From contig PS015192.1 of assembly GCA_048213135.1 (NCBI GenBank), positions 14,766 through 59,735 on the forward strand: 44,970 bases of DNA, given 5' to 3'. How positions within the stretch are numbered: the first letter of the stretch is position 1; the number at the start of each line of letters is the position of its first letter. Shown piece after piece: positions 10,859 to 24,176 of this stretch. This DNA is from Reclinomonas americana ATCC 50394 (Eukaryota; Jakobida; Jakobea; Jakobida). Under the pieces are notes generated by a model. That model did not search any database. It was not told where the DNA came from and worked only from the letters and a program-made list of their open reading frames with translations. The position numbers and the translations under genes are program-made.

Positions 10859-11567
10859 ATGAATGAGGAGGAGGAGGTGGAGCAGACGGTGGAGGACTTT
10901 GTGAATGAGTTTGTGATGCGCGGTCGCGTCGATGTCATTCCCCTCGATCGCTTTCGCTCCTTCTTCCCGCCTGCTCTCAAATCGTGCGTGTGATCCTTGC
11001 AGCACCAGACACGAGTGTGTATGTGTGTGCGTGTCGCTCACGTTTCTCCTCCTCCTCCTGCTTGCGCGCATGCAGAAAATCCGCGCAAATCAATGCCGAG
11101 TATCATTCCTTTCAGCGGTTCCGCCGCGACCTGCGTGCACAGGCACTGGACGTGGTGCATGAACACTTCGGGCCACTGGCGGAGCGCCAGGTCGCCCGCG
11201 GTCTCACGCGTGATCGCGACGACGAAGACGATGCCGATGAGGGCGATGCGCAAGAGGTGAGTCCGCCATGGGTGTGGTCTGCGGTCGCAATCCACTCACA
11301 TCTATCTACGTACCGGGTGGCGGGCTGGTGCAGAGGCGCATGTTGGAGGCTCGAGCGGTGGCGCTGCGTCGCGCCATTGAGCAGGTCGAGGTGGAGACGG
11401 AGTCGTACTTGCGAGATTTGCGACGACTCGATCGGCGGCTGGCGGCCAGTGCACAGCAGGTGCAGAGTGCGAGCGCGGGTGGTGGTGGTGATGATGGGGG
11501 GATCGACGTGCAGCGGGTGGCGGATGAGCTGCTTGAAAGGATACGCACGGCGCCGGAGGAGGAGTAA
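10859..11567 (+). CDS. Small coiled-coil protein, possibly a kinetochore MIS12-complex-type subunit
   Basis: Three exons: MNEEEEVEQTVEDFVNEFV... ending LKS near 10982; KSAQINAEYHSFQRFRRDL...DAQE (about 11075-11255); and RRMLEARAVALRRAIEQVEV... to stop 11567. About 190 residues, strongly helical. An N-terminal acidic helical segment with FFPPALKS is followed by helix, an Asp/Glu-rich linker and a C-terminal coiled coil. The organisation resembles small helical MIS12-complex subunits (Nsl1/Nnf1 type), but no signature proves it, so this is only a suggestion. An upstream in-frame ATG at 10778 would add 27 residues; I prefer 10859 because the added stretch is Cys/aromatic-rich and unlike the rest. 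It converges on the CAP-D3 gene, whose stop lies 168 bp downstream. Confidence 0.68.
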
Positions 11568-11735
11568 CTGGCGATTGCAGCTTGACGACTTGCGCCTCTT
11601 GCACGACTCGAATCGAATCGACTACTAAAGAGACGACGCCCCAGCGAGTGCACGAACCCGCTCACTCTCCATCACAGGCGCGCGTGATTGAATTGTGTGC
11701 ATGTATTTTTCCATGGGATTGGGGTGAGGTCTCTC

Positions 11736-14700
11736 TCACTTGCGCGTTGCGCGTGTGGATCGACGCGCTGCGGGTGCGCTCTTTTCCGCCACCTTGGGCT
11801 TGCTGCTCCTAGTAGTCGCCGCGGCGGTCTTTGACGGCTTTGCGGCAGCCACCGCCCGCTTGCCACGCTTCTCCGTCTTCACGGTCTTCGCCTTGCTCTT
11901 CTTGCCCTTGGTCGGCTCGTCGTCTTCGTCTTCTTCTCCTTCCTCCTCCTCGTCTTCGGTGTCGGAGGTGGACTTCTTGCTGCGCTTGAGACCAAAGGGC
12001 ACCGGCGCCGTATCGCGCTTCCCTTTGCTGCTACCGGCTCCCGCATCGTCGTCTTCATCTTCCTCGTCTGTGTCCATGGGTGCCGCTGGCGACACAATGT
12101 CCCACTTGCGCATGGGCGACGGCGCAGGCGCGTTGTTGGCCTGCTCCGTGTGGTTGCGCTCCTGTACAATGTCGTAGCGTGTGTGAGTTCTCACACGCAG
12201 TTGCGTCGATGGTATGTATGGCACGCGGCGACGCAACTCGCAACGGTGTGCGCGGTGACGGCAGCACACTCGGCACCACCGCCTGACGCAAGTCGATTTG
12301 TGGTGTGTCGGGCGTCCCTGGTGTTCCAGGCGTGCGCACAGGGGTGCGGCTCGACGGCGTCGCGCGCTGTGCATGTGCGTATCTTCAGTATCATCTTGCC
12401 AAGCAGTAGCATACAAGAGTGCGCACTGTTACCTTCATCGCGCTCGCCGGCTTGCTGGGGGTGGCAAACGCGCCTGCGCCACCCGCAGCCGCAGCGCCCG
12501 CTGCAGCCGTGGCTGCTGCCTTTTCTGCCCGCTCGGCCTCCTTGGCACGCTCCTCCAGCTGTCGCATGTCGTACTCCAGCTCCTTTGCCAGCAGGCGATT
12601 GGAGGCCAGAAGATCTGTGCCGCAACGAGTCAAACACCAGCATCATCAACGATGGTGGCACACTTTCTCTCTCTCTCTCTCCCCTCCTCACCTTGCATCT
12701 CTTCGTTGTGCTCCGTGAAGAGATAGTGCAGATACTGGAGGAGATCGCGCAGGAGTGGCGATCGTTGCTGCTCCAGCAAGTGCTTCAGCTCGACGCACAC
12801 CGGCACCACATACTTCATCACGCCATCCTTGAAGATGCGCGTCAGCAGCGCACGATGTCGCTCCTTGAGCGCCGCACTGGCTGCCGCCTGCGCAGAGCCG
12901 TCCTCCATGCCGGCTGCAATGTCGTCCTCCAGCTCCATGTCGACGGCAGAGGCGGAAGAGCCTGCCGCGCCGCGCTTCCACTGCAGTCGCATGTGCTGCT
13001 CACACCGCGCCTGTCAGGTATCATGCTTTTCTGCATCGCGTAGCACAAGCGACATGCAGACCTTGGTGGAGAGAATGTAGAGGCCGTCCTTGGCCACGTC
13101 GTACATTTCGGCCAGAGCGTCGGCCGGATCACGGCTCTCCATCTGCGCGAGTCATTCAGTGGCGACAACGGCAACGCATCACCAGCAACAGACACGTACC
13201 TGTGCATTGTGCATGCTGTCAACGAGGGTGTTGAAGACGTTCTCCAGCAGGTGCTTGCACGTGCCGAGGCGGTCCTCGGGAGTCATGCGCGACAAGAGGC
13301 AGTCGTAGATATCGTGGCGCGTTCTGCGGCATGATGGCGAATGAGAATGAGGCAATCGGGGCGCCACTCGGCAGCAGACACTGGCGCGCAACTTTTCGTG
13401 TTCGGCGCCCACCAAGGCAAACCGATGTGCATCCGCACTCCACTCGTCGTCCTTGTGGGCGGCCAGCTGAGCGTGGCAGCGGTTCTGATTGAAAAAGTAC
13501 ACGGTCTCCACAAACACGTTCTCGAACAGCTTTGGACGCTTCTCCGGGAAGCGTTCAAGCAGTGCATGTGATGCTGCGTATGGAAGGAGGGGAAGATGAG
13601 GAGAAGACAAGCAGAGATAATCGCGACATCCACCGAGCACAACCAACCGAGTGCGCGCACTGCTGGCGACTCGTCAGTGAGCGCAAAGATCAGCCGGTGG
13701 AACAACTGGTGGTTGTTGATCTGAAGCGCGACAAGCGATCAGCACCGGCTGAGAGTGATTGCAACACACAGCAGACCGTGACGTACCTTCACGTAATCTT
13801 GCAGCACCAGCTGCGCCAGAATCACAAAGCACTCCTTGCGAATGACGGCATTCTCGTGCAGCAGGCACAGCGTGATTCCACTCAAATAGTTGTCCACCAC
13901 CGAAGTGAAGCTGGAGAAGTGATGATGTTAGTCACGCGCACATCAGTGTACAACCACACACAAGGTCATACTCACCGAATGCACAAGTCACCGAGCACGA
14001 CAAGAATGTTGCTGATGACAGCCACGGGTGTGTCGGGCTCACGCAGCAGCATGTTGAAGAGCTTGACAGTCTGGTTGGCCAGGTCCTGGTTGGCCAGCGA
14101 GGCCTTGCCGACAGCAAGCACGGCATGGGCACGAATGCGCTCGGGCACGGGAACATTCGACAGTGTCTGCACTCCACGTCAGATCAAGTGGTGGCGGGCG
14201 CGCGCGGTGCAAGAGTAAGACTACAGACCTCGCCGCTATTGAGGTTAAAGATGGGCAGGGTGGCGGCTGTGAGTGCCGTCAGCTTGCTTGTCAGCTCCGA
14301 GTAACGGGCGCGCTGGCCGCTCTCACTCTGTACGCACACACACACTGCTTGTCAAGACCAGCGCAAGAGGCTGCTGTGAGAGAGCGTTTCCACCACACAC
14401 GCATACCAGCAGCAGCTCGCCCAGCAAGAAAATGCGCGAGGCAAAGGCAATCTCGGCCGGTGTGTCGTTCTTCAACACCTCCTCAAAGTCGCCGCACTCC
14501 AGCCGCTCGCCACGGACCACGTGCTCCACCTCACTCTGCACACCGCACACACAGTAAATCAGCCACCAATTCTTTCCCCTAACCGTCGCATGCACGCAAC
14601 TTCGCAGAGCGCGGCAAGATCGGCGGCCCACGACTTGGCAAACGGCTCAAAGTCGGCACTCAAGTGCTCCATGCACACTCGCTGCACGCACGCCACCATG

Positions 14701-17700
14701 CTCGGCGCAATGTTCGGGTTGGCACGACCGTCCACCAGCGACTGGTACAGTTGTGCTGCAGTATTTTGATGGTGAGGTCACGCACCCTCCTCAACAGTCA
14801 CCAAAAGCACATCAAACGAAACTCGCCAACTCCTGTGCCCCGGCCTTTGGCAAGCGCTTCACGCCGTGCGTCAGCACATGCAGGCAGCTCTTCATCTCAA
14901 ACATCGGCATCCCGTCGGCCTTGTCGAATGCACCGAGTGCCGGCCATAGCTTATTAAGCACCGCACCGGCCTCAATCACTTGTGCGTTGTGTTCGGCGAT
15001 TTGCTCGAGCAGTACCCAGAATATCTGCGGACAGGGCGCGTGGATGAGTGAACAGGGAAAGGTAAAGACGCACATACAAGAAGTTCTGCTCACCCTTGAC
15101 AATGGGTTGGTCTCGAGTGCTCGCATAGCGGTGCGCACGAGCTGCTTGAGATTGCTGGCATGTTGCGGCTCTGATTTCTTCGAGTTGAGCCAGTGTGCAA
15201 TGATGCGACGTGCCGAATCGAGATGAGCGCTGCAAACAGAGTGTGTGAGGTGGAAAAAGTACACAAAAGTCGACTGAGATCGCGAGGACGCACAAGTTGG
15301 TGCTGAGAATCGTGGTCAGTGCATCACGCAGCAGCTCTGGCACAGCATCGCTGTGGGGCATGAAACACACACGAGTCAGCGAGCTGCTGCATGGTGGAGC
15401 GAAGAAAACGATGGAACACAAGGACACACCAGTTCTCCAGCAGCATGTCGCGCACGCACTGTCGCACACGCTCCTGCACACTGTTCTCCACGTCGCCGGC
15501 ACGACCGAGCACGCCTGGTGGAGTACGGTGAAAACAGTCAGCAATGACGCGAACAGCACTCTGCGGCAACAGTCAACGCAGATAACCTTCGGCCCAGTTG
15601 CCAGCCAGCTCGGCGGCAGTGAGTGGTGCCTCCTGATCCGCCGCTGCCGGCTGCTTGTGTAGCCACTCGGCACATGCGCGGACGGCATTGTCCAGCGACT
15701 GCACGGCCTGCACTCGCACCGACGTGGCCGCATCCATGGTACGCTCCTGAATGGCGGCAAATGCTGCGCGCCACAACGTCGAGTTGCCGATGGCATGTCC
15801 GTGGCACGACGGCACAAGTGAAGCCAGCAACTGCACGGGTTATGTGTCAGCACTGGCATGGGGCATGCAGAGAACAGTGACCTGAAACAACAAGCGCACC
15901 TCAACCACCGACTTGCGTACAGCCGCTCCAGGATCCTGCGCACGATCCATGATTTGCTCGAGAATGCTGGAGGGCGAGTCGCGCTGACCAACCAACTCTG
16001 TCATGGGTGGAGAATGTCACAAAAAGTCAGGCCCACAGCGCACAGAGAACACCCATCGAGAAATACACATGACAACATATCTTCACATACAGTGTCGTCC
16101 TTGTGCGCCAGCTGGATGCACTCGGCCAACATCTCCAACGCCTTGCCGCGGACGGCACCAATCTGTGATTCGGAGTGGTCAATAAAAACTTGAGGCGCAA
16201 GCACGCTTGCAGCCAATGAAGAGACGCATACCTTGTCGCAGATGCGTTCCACCACGCACTCGAGGAGCGATCGGATGAGTTGCACAATCGCCCCTCGGCG
16301 TGTGCCGAGGCCCGCAAACGTCGCAATCAGCTCACCACTCAATTCCACTGCCAGCTGCCGAGTCGTGCTCTGCGCGTCCATTGTACTGTCAAGCAGATGC
16401 CTAATCACACGGCTGATGCTCTCACTACGGACCTTGGTGTTCTTGGCCAGGCGTGTGACAAAGCCAACAAAACGGTCCACGGCCGCCAGCTTGGCGGTGG
16501 AGACTGGCGACGCAACCTCGGCTGCCACTGCCGCCATCACCTCGTCCTCATCCACACTTTCCTCCGCTGCTTCCGGCGACGGCTCAAGACCCGCACACAG
16601 AATGTCTTGCACCACCGCCAAGCAGGGTGCAATCAATGCGCGTCGCATCTCTTGACGCTCGGCAGGGCGCATGCAGAGGTGCTGCAGCATGATTCCGAGG
16701 CTGTCGAACCAGGCAGTGACCAGCGACGGCTTGCCGGCATTGCTCTTGCTGCTGGCCGCTGCACTTCCCGCTCCTTCCTCCTCTCCATCCTGCTGCTGCT
16801 CCTGCACTCCCTCCATCGGCTCCGGTTGCTGTGCTTGCGTTTGCGAAACGCCTCTGCGTGCAGCAACACCAGGTGTCAGAAAAACACCAACGGGGAAAGG
16901 AGCAGTGCGAGCGTGCATGCGCAACTGGAGGAACGACATTGCCTCGCGGTACACGTCGCTTCTCGCACTGCTGCCGGCCAGTGCCGTCACCAAGTGCTTG
17001 CACACCAGTCCGAACACTGCGGCGCTCGCGTTGCCGTCCACCAGTGCCTGCAGCACACTGAAGCCGCTTTGCACAACAGTGGCCGGTCTGTGCGCACGCA
17101 GAAAAATCCCATGAGGCTCTCAGAGGCGTGGCGAATGGCTGCCCTTCAAGGTACGCACAGATTGGTCTGCATGACCGCATCAATCAGCGTGTCGCACAAA
17201 TGATCGGCAAACTCCTGCGCGTCGGCGAATCGCAGTCCACCTCGCGCCAAGTCGCGAATAGCCTGCAAGATGAAACACAGACGGGCTTCCAGCACCTCTG
17301 GATCCACCGGCTGCATCGTGCATGAGTCACCGCATGCCACCCACAACTGCATCCCCTCTTGCTAACCTCGTCGATGGTGTCGTCGCCACCGGCGCTCTCG
17401 TCCTCGGCAGTCTTGCGCTTCTTGGTTGCCCGACCTGCTCCAGTTTCCGCGCTCCGTTTGCCTGCACGACAGTCACTCTCAGGTCAGCACTCTCACACAC
17501 ACACATGCCGCAAGCTGCCTCCATCAACACCTTTCTTGCCCTTGCGGCGCGACATGGACGGCCCGAGTGCTCCCAATGCACCCGCCCACTGCGGCAATCG
17601 CGACAGCACCTGGCGCAGCAGAAACGTGTCGTGCCACCGATACACCTTGCCGGCAATCAATGAGCCTCAACAGCCTCTCCACACACCCCTCATACACACA

Positions 17701-18240
17701 TACCATTGCGCCCGGCAACGCCACCATGGCCACGTACGCGGCCGCCGCGTTGACTTGTACACACAGATCCACTCGCGCCACTCTATCGTCTCGCCCCCGC
17801 ACAGTCAGCTCACGACACTCACCGTCACAACTCCACCAGCGCACGACTCACTCACCCTCGCGCACACGCCGACAGCACCCAGCGCAACGATCCCAACTCA
17901 ATCACCTCTTGCAATCGCTCAAAGCACGCCCACTCATCGCTCTGCTGCTGCTTCTTCAGCGCCACTCTAGCCGCATCGTACGCCATGTCGGCCAGTTGCT
18001 CCATCACAGCCGCAGGCACATCCAACTCCACACTGCCGCGCTCCTCGGTCATTGCTGCTGATGATTGATGATGATTGATCATGAAATGCGACTTGTCACC
18101 AACTGACGGCACACACTCGTGTATAGCGCTCACTCACCTCCCTCTCCACCACTCTCGGGCACCACTCCCTCGCCCAGTGCACTCAGCAACTCCAGTGCCA
18201 CCTCGCCAAGTGCCGTGATCACTTCGTCGCCCTCCGCCAT
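11736..18240 (-). CDS. NCAPD3: Condensin-II complex subunit D3 (CAP-D3)
   Basis: HEAT-repeat subunit of condensin II, a chromosome-organising SMC complex. Over 20 short exons can be chained. Diagnostic parts: the condensin Cnd1-type HEAT segment RIRAHAVLAVGKASLANQDL ... VISNILVVLGDLCIR (13972-14172); then VVPVCVELKHLLEQQRSPLL ... LQYLHYLFTEHNEEMQ (12690-12840); then LASNRLLAKELEYDMRQLEE (12545-12615). The last two match the C-terminal NCAPD3 pattern (ELMxYL ... LxSELEYDM) and not CAP-D2. The N-terminal HEAT region (15300-18240) is more divergent. The C-terminal tail (11736-12060) is Lys/Ser/Ala-rich with an acidic TEDEEEEGEEDEDD block and could be a phosphorylated DNA-binding tail (inference). 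Start: ATG at 18240 (MAEGDEVITALGEVALELL) joins in frame to AMTEERGSVELDV after the first intron; the ATG at 18052 is internal. It is divergent from the LRR gene, 170 bp apart. Confidence 0.9.
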
Positions 18241-18410
18241 CTGCGAGTCACAGTCAGTCACGGGAGAGGGAGAGAGAAAGGAGAAGGAAGTGGCAGCGAG
18301 AGAAAGTCGCACTTTTGACTTCAACTCGATTTCCCGCGCGACTTTTCTCGTCGCACGAACAAATTCAATCAGTCCCAAAGGACGCGCCGTGAAGTGGGCC
18401 GTGAAGTGCA

Positions 18411-21400
18411 ATGGGCGACTTGCATGTCACGTTCTCTCTCGAGCGACTCGGGCGACGCGCCTCGCTCGCACTGTCGCCAACGAGTGTAACAGATGATGTG
18501 GCAGAGGACACGCAGTTGCCGCCACCTCTCGACACCTTTCGTCTGTGGGCGGAGTTGCGTGCACACTCTCACACTCGCTCTCTCTTCTTCTCCCCTTCTC
18601 TCTCTCTCTCACACACACACAGTGGACTGCTTCAACCGCAATCGGCAATGATGCGACGCTTGACGCTGTCGGATGTGCATTTGCAAGCCGATCATGTGAT
18701 TGTGTTGGCCGAGGTGTTGCCACTGTGCAAGCACCTGAGCGAGCTGGACCTTGTTTCGTCGCCTTGTCGTGCTGGCATGGAGTGCACCCTCTCTCCTCGT
18801 TCTCACATTTCTGTTAGAGTTACAACGATCTGTGTGGCGCGGCCTGTGCGCCACCAGTGGGCACTCTGTTGCGCACCTGCCGGGCGCTGAACTCGTTGAG
18901 CTTGGCCGGCAATCCACTCGACGACTCCTTTGCTGTGCGCTTGGTGGAGGTGACTTGTGGCCTGTCGCATGCACTCTCCCTCTCGTTCATTTAGCCACAG
19001 TACTCACCTCGCCAGCAGCATGAGTTACGCGATGCCATGGTCATGTGCCCGCTGTTTGTGCTCGACATGAGCGGGTGCCGCCTGTCGGGAGCTGGAGTGG
19101 CCGCCCTGCTGCGCTGCCTGCTTGCTCGTCACGTGGTGGCGGAGCCCGCTGCTGTTGCGTCGCCTTTTTGCGTGAGCGAAACATCGTTCAGTCGCTCATG
19201 CAAGCTGAACGATTGCAGGCACCGCTCTCGGCCGATCAGCTGGTTCTGGTGCTGGAGGAGGTGCCGTGCGATCCCACAGAAGATGTTGCGTGCGCCGTGT
19301 TGCTCTGCAGTTTCGAATCGTCGGCTTTTCTGAATGCAACCACCAGGTGTCGATCATGGGCACCGGCTCGACTGTGACCGAGTTGCCGCCACTCGACACG
19401 CTGTTGGAGCGATCGAGACGACTGCAGGCGGTGGCGGCTGACGCCAGCGGCTCGCGGCACGTGAATTTCAGCGGACCACTGAACGACATGCGCATGTCGG
19501 CGGTGCCGACTGCCACCGACGACGAAGCGGTCGATGGCACGGCCTCGCAGGCGGCCGCGAAAGTGCTGCCCGAGCGCTCGTCGTACCTGTCGGTTGTGCG
19601 TCTCGGCAGCAACGCGATAAAAGGCGACACGGGCGGACCACTGCTGTTGCAGGGCTTTGCTGCCGCTGCCGAGTTGGCGTGGAACGAGTGTCGGTTGGAG
19701 CGTGCGCTCGCAGAAGACTCCACACCTGCGACCTTGCCGAGTGCGTCACAAATGCCGGGAATGAGTGCTGCTGCCGACGGATTCGGCTTTAGCCCTGCGC
19801 GTTTCGCCTCGCCGCTGACAAACCCCTCACCAGCTCGCCCGGCTTCCACGCGATCGCCCCACCGATCCCGCGAGCTGGACATGCTGGCTGTGGCCTTGGA
19901 GGACACGCCAGCGATCTTGCAAACGTCAGCTCCGTCGCTGCGACCACTTTTTACCTTCCCGCTGACCGAACTCAATCTGTGGAACGCCGGCTTGGGTGTG
20001 GCTTTTTTCTCTCTTCTCTCTTGCCTCTCTCACCCCTCACAGCTCACTCTCACACCCCGCACAGGTCGAGCCGGAGGCGAGGCTCTCTTGCTTGCGCTAC
20101 CACTGCTCGTGAACCTCCGTCGGCTGGTGGTTTCTCGGAACGAGCTCGGCGATTCGTTTGCAGTCTCCCTGGCCGCCATGATTGCCCCGGTGTGCATTGC
20201 GGATGAGGAACAACTTTTTGAGGCCAGCAACGAAGACGACAGGTGTGCTCCCTCATCTCCGTTCCTATTGATGCTGCTCGTACTGACCGCGGCGCCATGC
20301 TGCCACCAGCGACGCCGTCACACGGGCACTGGAACAGGCTGCTGTGTCGGTGCAGCAAGAAGTGCCGCAGGCGGTGTTGGAATCCCTGCTGCAGGCCGCT
20401 GGTTGGCTTCGCAGTGCTCCGCCGGTGACGGCCGAGGCACGCCGCTTGCCTGCTCTGCACACGCCACCGCCGCCACCACCTGCGCCCGTTGCAGTCAAAG
20501 CCGTGTCACCACAAGACATGGTCTCCAGTGCACGACAGGTGCATTGATCCTGCAAGTGTTGCCTTCTTTTCTTGTTGCTTCACGTAACACCGAATTCAGG
20601 ACGCCATGCTGCTGGATGCCGGCATGGAGGAGATTATGAGCATGAATGCCGACGCTGGACCGAAAAAACCACCGCCTGTCACGCGAGAAAAGGCGCGCCG
20701 CATTGCCGTCGATACGTGGCACAAGGCAAACCTAAAGGCCGTGACTGACCCACCTGCGGCGGAACTGGAGGAAATGACGCAGCAGATCTTTGCGCACCTC
20801 GCCCTGCGCCAGTCGCAGGCAAGCACCGCTGCTGCCGCTGCTGCTGCCGAGGTTACCTTTGTGTTGCACGATGCGCCCGACGGCTCGTCTCTCGCTCACT
20901 CGTGTCACGACAACGCATCACCAGAGTGCTTCGTTGCCGTCGCCACCGACGCTACTTGTCGAGGCTCCGGCCAGTGCTCCCATCACGCCGTCGCCGTTCA
21001 TTCATTCGCCCGGTGCGGCCACCATGTCGCCAGGTGATTCGGTGGGTCTGCGCTCCGTGATGCGCCAGTGGGTAACAGCGGTACGACGTCTTTTGCCGCC
21101 TGTCGACTGGTGGGTTGCACGGCGACTGGTGCACTCTGTTCCGACCACTGGACGCAGTGGTGGTGGTCACAGTGGTGGCAACGGCCACCATCACCTGTCA
21201 ACGGAGGTACGTTTGCGAGTTTTTTTTTGTAATGGCAGGAAAACGCTGCGTCTGTCTCACGATCGTGCATCGACGACACAGGGTTTGCACCCGCCACCGC
21301 CAACTGGCTCTGTGTCACCGGCTGGCGCAACTAGTGCCGCTGCTAGTGCTGCCGCGCGCGGAACCCGGGAGCTGGATGACACGCTGAGCACAGACGGCCC

Positions 21401-24060
21401 GGCATGGATGTTGTGCTTGTGTCCGCGACTCACGTCGGTGAGTGGCGCGGCGTCTGCGGTGTGCTGTGATGGCTTCGCATCACTCACCAGTCGGACTACC
21501 GTCATCTCGCAGCTCGACGTGCGTAGCAACGACATTCAGGAACGCGGCATCAACAGCCTGTTGCAGGCACTTGAGCGACACCCGTCTCTTCGACACCTCG
21601 ACACGAGCTTCAATCATGCTGGTCCACGCACAGCGTCGGTCCTCAGCCGCTTCCTGCACCAGAACCGCGCTGTACTCAACCTCCAAATGGAGGGTGTCGG
21701 TGACTTTTCGCCAAGTGATGCTGTTGACCTTGGACGCGCGTTGCAGCACAACGAGTCGCTTCGCGTCCTCAATCTGCGACACACCACCGCCAGCACGCCG
21801 ACGGTGGAGGTTTGACGAACCTCGCACCTGCTGACTGACATGATACAGAGAGGGTTCATCGTTGCTGTGTTGCGTGCAGGCTGTTCTGGGTGGTGCACTT
21901 CGTAGCCAGTCGCTGGTGGAACTCAGCGAGACGTGGGCCGCTGAACCACATCGCGGTCTGCAGCAGCATCTGGCGAATAACATGCATCAGGCCGCCAGGT
22001 GCGAAATGCGTGCATGTGTGGCCAGTGGTCTGTACAATTCTCACGTCTCCATGGCGCGCACAGTGTGGCGAGGCAAGAGGCTGTGGCGTTCTGGCGGAGT
22101 GTGGCTGCTGCCGAAGGTGACATGCACGGCGCAGGCGAGGACGAGCGTGAGGAGATGCAGGTGGCGGAGAATCCGACCTCGGTTAACGAAGTCGTGTCGG
22201 ACCCCGACCTGGTGTCCGACCCGTCAGAAGAGGAGCAGGAGGAGGAGGAGGAGGAAGAGGGCGAGATTGATGGGGAGGCGGAGGAAGGAGAAGACGAACA
22301 GGTGGAGGTGGTAGCAGAGGAAGACCGAGGTGGTCTGAGTGAGGCTGAGCAGCAAGCGCGTGATGCGGAGCGGAGCCGTGCACGAGGTTTGCTGTCACAT
22401 CTGGCATGCACACAATTCCCCGCAGGTATTCACAGCGATCTTGTGTTTTTGCCCTGTAGAGCGACGAAGACGCGCAGCAAAAGTGGCTCGACTGCGGCGA
22501 AAGCTGGAACGCATCGAGAAGCTCCAGGTTTCGTCCTTTTATTGCCACTTCGCGACGGCATGTTCACTGATGCTTGCTTGTCCGCCTGTAGCGCGAGTTG
22601 AGGAGTCTGCCGGATGATGACGTCGATCCAGCAGAAGCAGAGGTCTGTGTGTGTACGAGAGAGCGCTTGTTGTGCACTTGACTGAGGGTGTGCGGTGCAT
22701 TTTCAGCTGCTTCAGGCACTCGCTCCTCGCCCGATTGCTGCGGCGCCCGTCGAGTGGGTTCGTGAATTCGAAAGCATGCTGGTGGAGGATTGTCGGGGGC
22801 AAGTGGACTCGTACTTGATGGTTCGGCGGGAGTTCCTGTCGTTCTCGTGAGTTGTGCACGCGCACTCACTGTGACCACCCGCAGAGAATACGTGCAGAGC
22901 ACGAACGGGAACTGCGGCTGCGTGTGACGGAGGAGAGAGAACGCGCCGATGCGATGATACTGCAAGTTCGGCGTGAGGTGGAAGTCGAAGCCGAACGCAA
23001 GGTTGCCGCCATGCGTGAACAGGTGGACCGTATGATACGCACTCGAGCGGCGCCCTATGTCGGTAGGGAGAGCATGCGTTCGACGGGCCGTGTGTCGTTC
23101 CTAACATGGTGTCGGTGCGCAGGACCACTGTATCCTGCTGGCTCGCCGGGTGCCCTTGTTGGACTGTCGGTGGACGCTGAGGATACCGTTCCCCAACAAG
23201 CACCACCCTGTCGATTGTTGCCGGTCTCGTTTGCTCTCCGCGCGTTTGCGCATGGAGCGACGGTTCGCCTCATCTCTTCATGCTTCTTCTTCTTCTATTT
23301 CTGTCGAGTACTCACTGCCTTCATGTCGCTCTCGTGTGCACTGCAGAAGTCTGGGCCGCGAGAGCTGATGGTGAGTGGTGGAGAGTTGCACTCCCTCGCC
23401 ATGTGATTGTGCGTTGCTGACGGCGGCTCCTCAGGTTGTACATTTCCCTCTGTCTGTGCGCGTGACTGTCGATCGGCACGGTGCTGTGCGCGCCGAGTCC
23501 GATACCGTTCCCCTCGTTAAACGTCGTCGGCGTGTGGCTCTCTCGGGTGAGGAGTGTTGCACTTTATTTTCGTGTCTTCTTCGCTCACATGACTCGCTCT
23601 TGCAGGTCAGCTGCTGCTGGCCTCTGGTCGTGTCACGACGGTGCGCGTGCTCATGCAGTGCTTTGCCGGCGCGCAAGTGGCAGCCGGCACTGCGCCATGT
23701 TGCGTCGCTCCTGTGCAAAGTGTGTGTGATGCTCCTTGCCGCTGCTCACGCGCAAAGCGCAGTGTACGAGCAGGAAACGCGACTGGCAGGATGGCGATCC
23801 AGCAGCGAACCCACGGTCGATGTTTTGTTTGAGGCGCCCACCGAGGCCGCCTCCCTGCTGGACACGGTGGGGGCCTACACAATGGTGGTGACGGCGTCTG
23901 ACGAGGCCAACCCGGCAGCATCACTGGCTGTTCTTCATCTCCGCTTCCGTTGCGCACACTGTCGTTCTTCTCTACACATGCATGTGCGTATGGCGACTGA
24001 CGAGTGGTTTGAACATGCACAGAGGTGGTGGAACACTGGCAGAAACGGAGAGATTTGTAA
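18411..24060 (+). CDS. Large leucine-rich-repeat protein with acidic region, coiled coil and beta-rich C-terminus
   Basis: About 18 exons chain in frame. N-terminal LRRs of the ribonuclease-inhibitor kind: MRRLTLSDVHLQADHVIVLA, LSELDLSYNDLCGAACAPPV, LNSLSLAGNPLDDSFAVRLV (18650-18950), LTELNLWNAGLG, LRRLVVSRNELGDSFAVSLA (19960-20200). A second LRR cluster follows a long Ala/Pro-rich insert: ISQLDVRSNDIQERGINSLL, LRHLDTSFNHAGPRTASVL, LRVLNLRHTT (21500-21800). An acidic block (EEEQEEEEEEEGEID, 22230-22310) follows, then charged coiled coil (ERRRRAAKVARLRRKLERIE; IRAEHERELRLRVTEERERA, 22460-23040) and a C-terminal part ending HLRFQVVEHWQKRRDL-stop. Three introns begin GTTGCG (19285-19346, 23699-23762, 23949-24022). 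The domain order suggests a scaffold, perhaps cytoskeletal or ciliary, but I do not recognise the family. The 5' exon junction near 18540 is the least certain, and a split into two genes cannot be excluded. Confidence 0.75.
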
Positions 24061-24068
24061 CCGTGCGT

Positions 24069-24074
24069 AATAAA
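24069..24074 (+). promoter_or_regulatory. Candidate polyadenylation signal AATAAA
   Basis: Canonical hexamer 9 bp after the stop of the LRR gene; short 3' UTRs would fit the tight spacing. Whether this organism uses AATAAA is not shown, since most genes here lack it. Confidence 0.4.
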
Positions 24075-24176
24075 CTCAATTGTGTGTCGCGTGCATGAGA
24101 GGAGCATTGATATTACAACAACATCATTATACTAAGTGCCGCTCGCGCACTAGTGCGCAACATGCGGTCGGGACGC

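Noticed and set aside
16280-17203. Long plus-strand frame inside the CAP-D3 gene
   Set aside because: Shadow of the HEAT-repeat coding strand; no domain, biased Arg/His composition.
11736-18240. Condensin-I subunit CAP-D2
   Set aside because: The shared HEAT segment fits both, but LLRDLLQYLHYL and KELEYDMRQLEE match D3.
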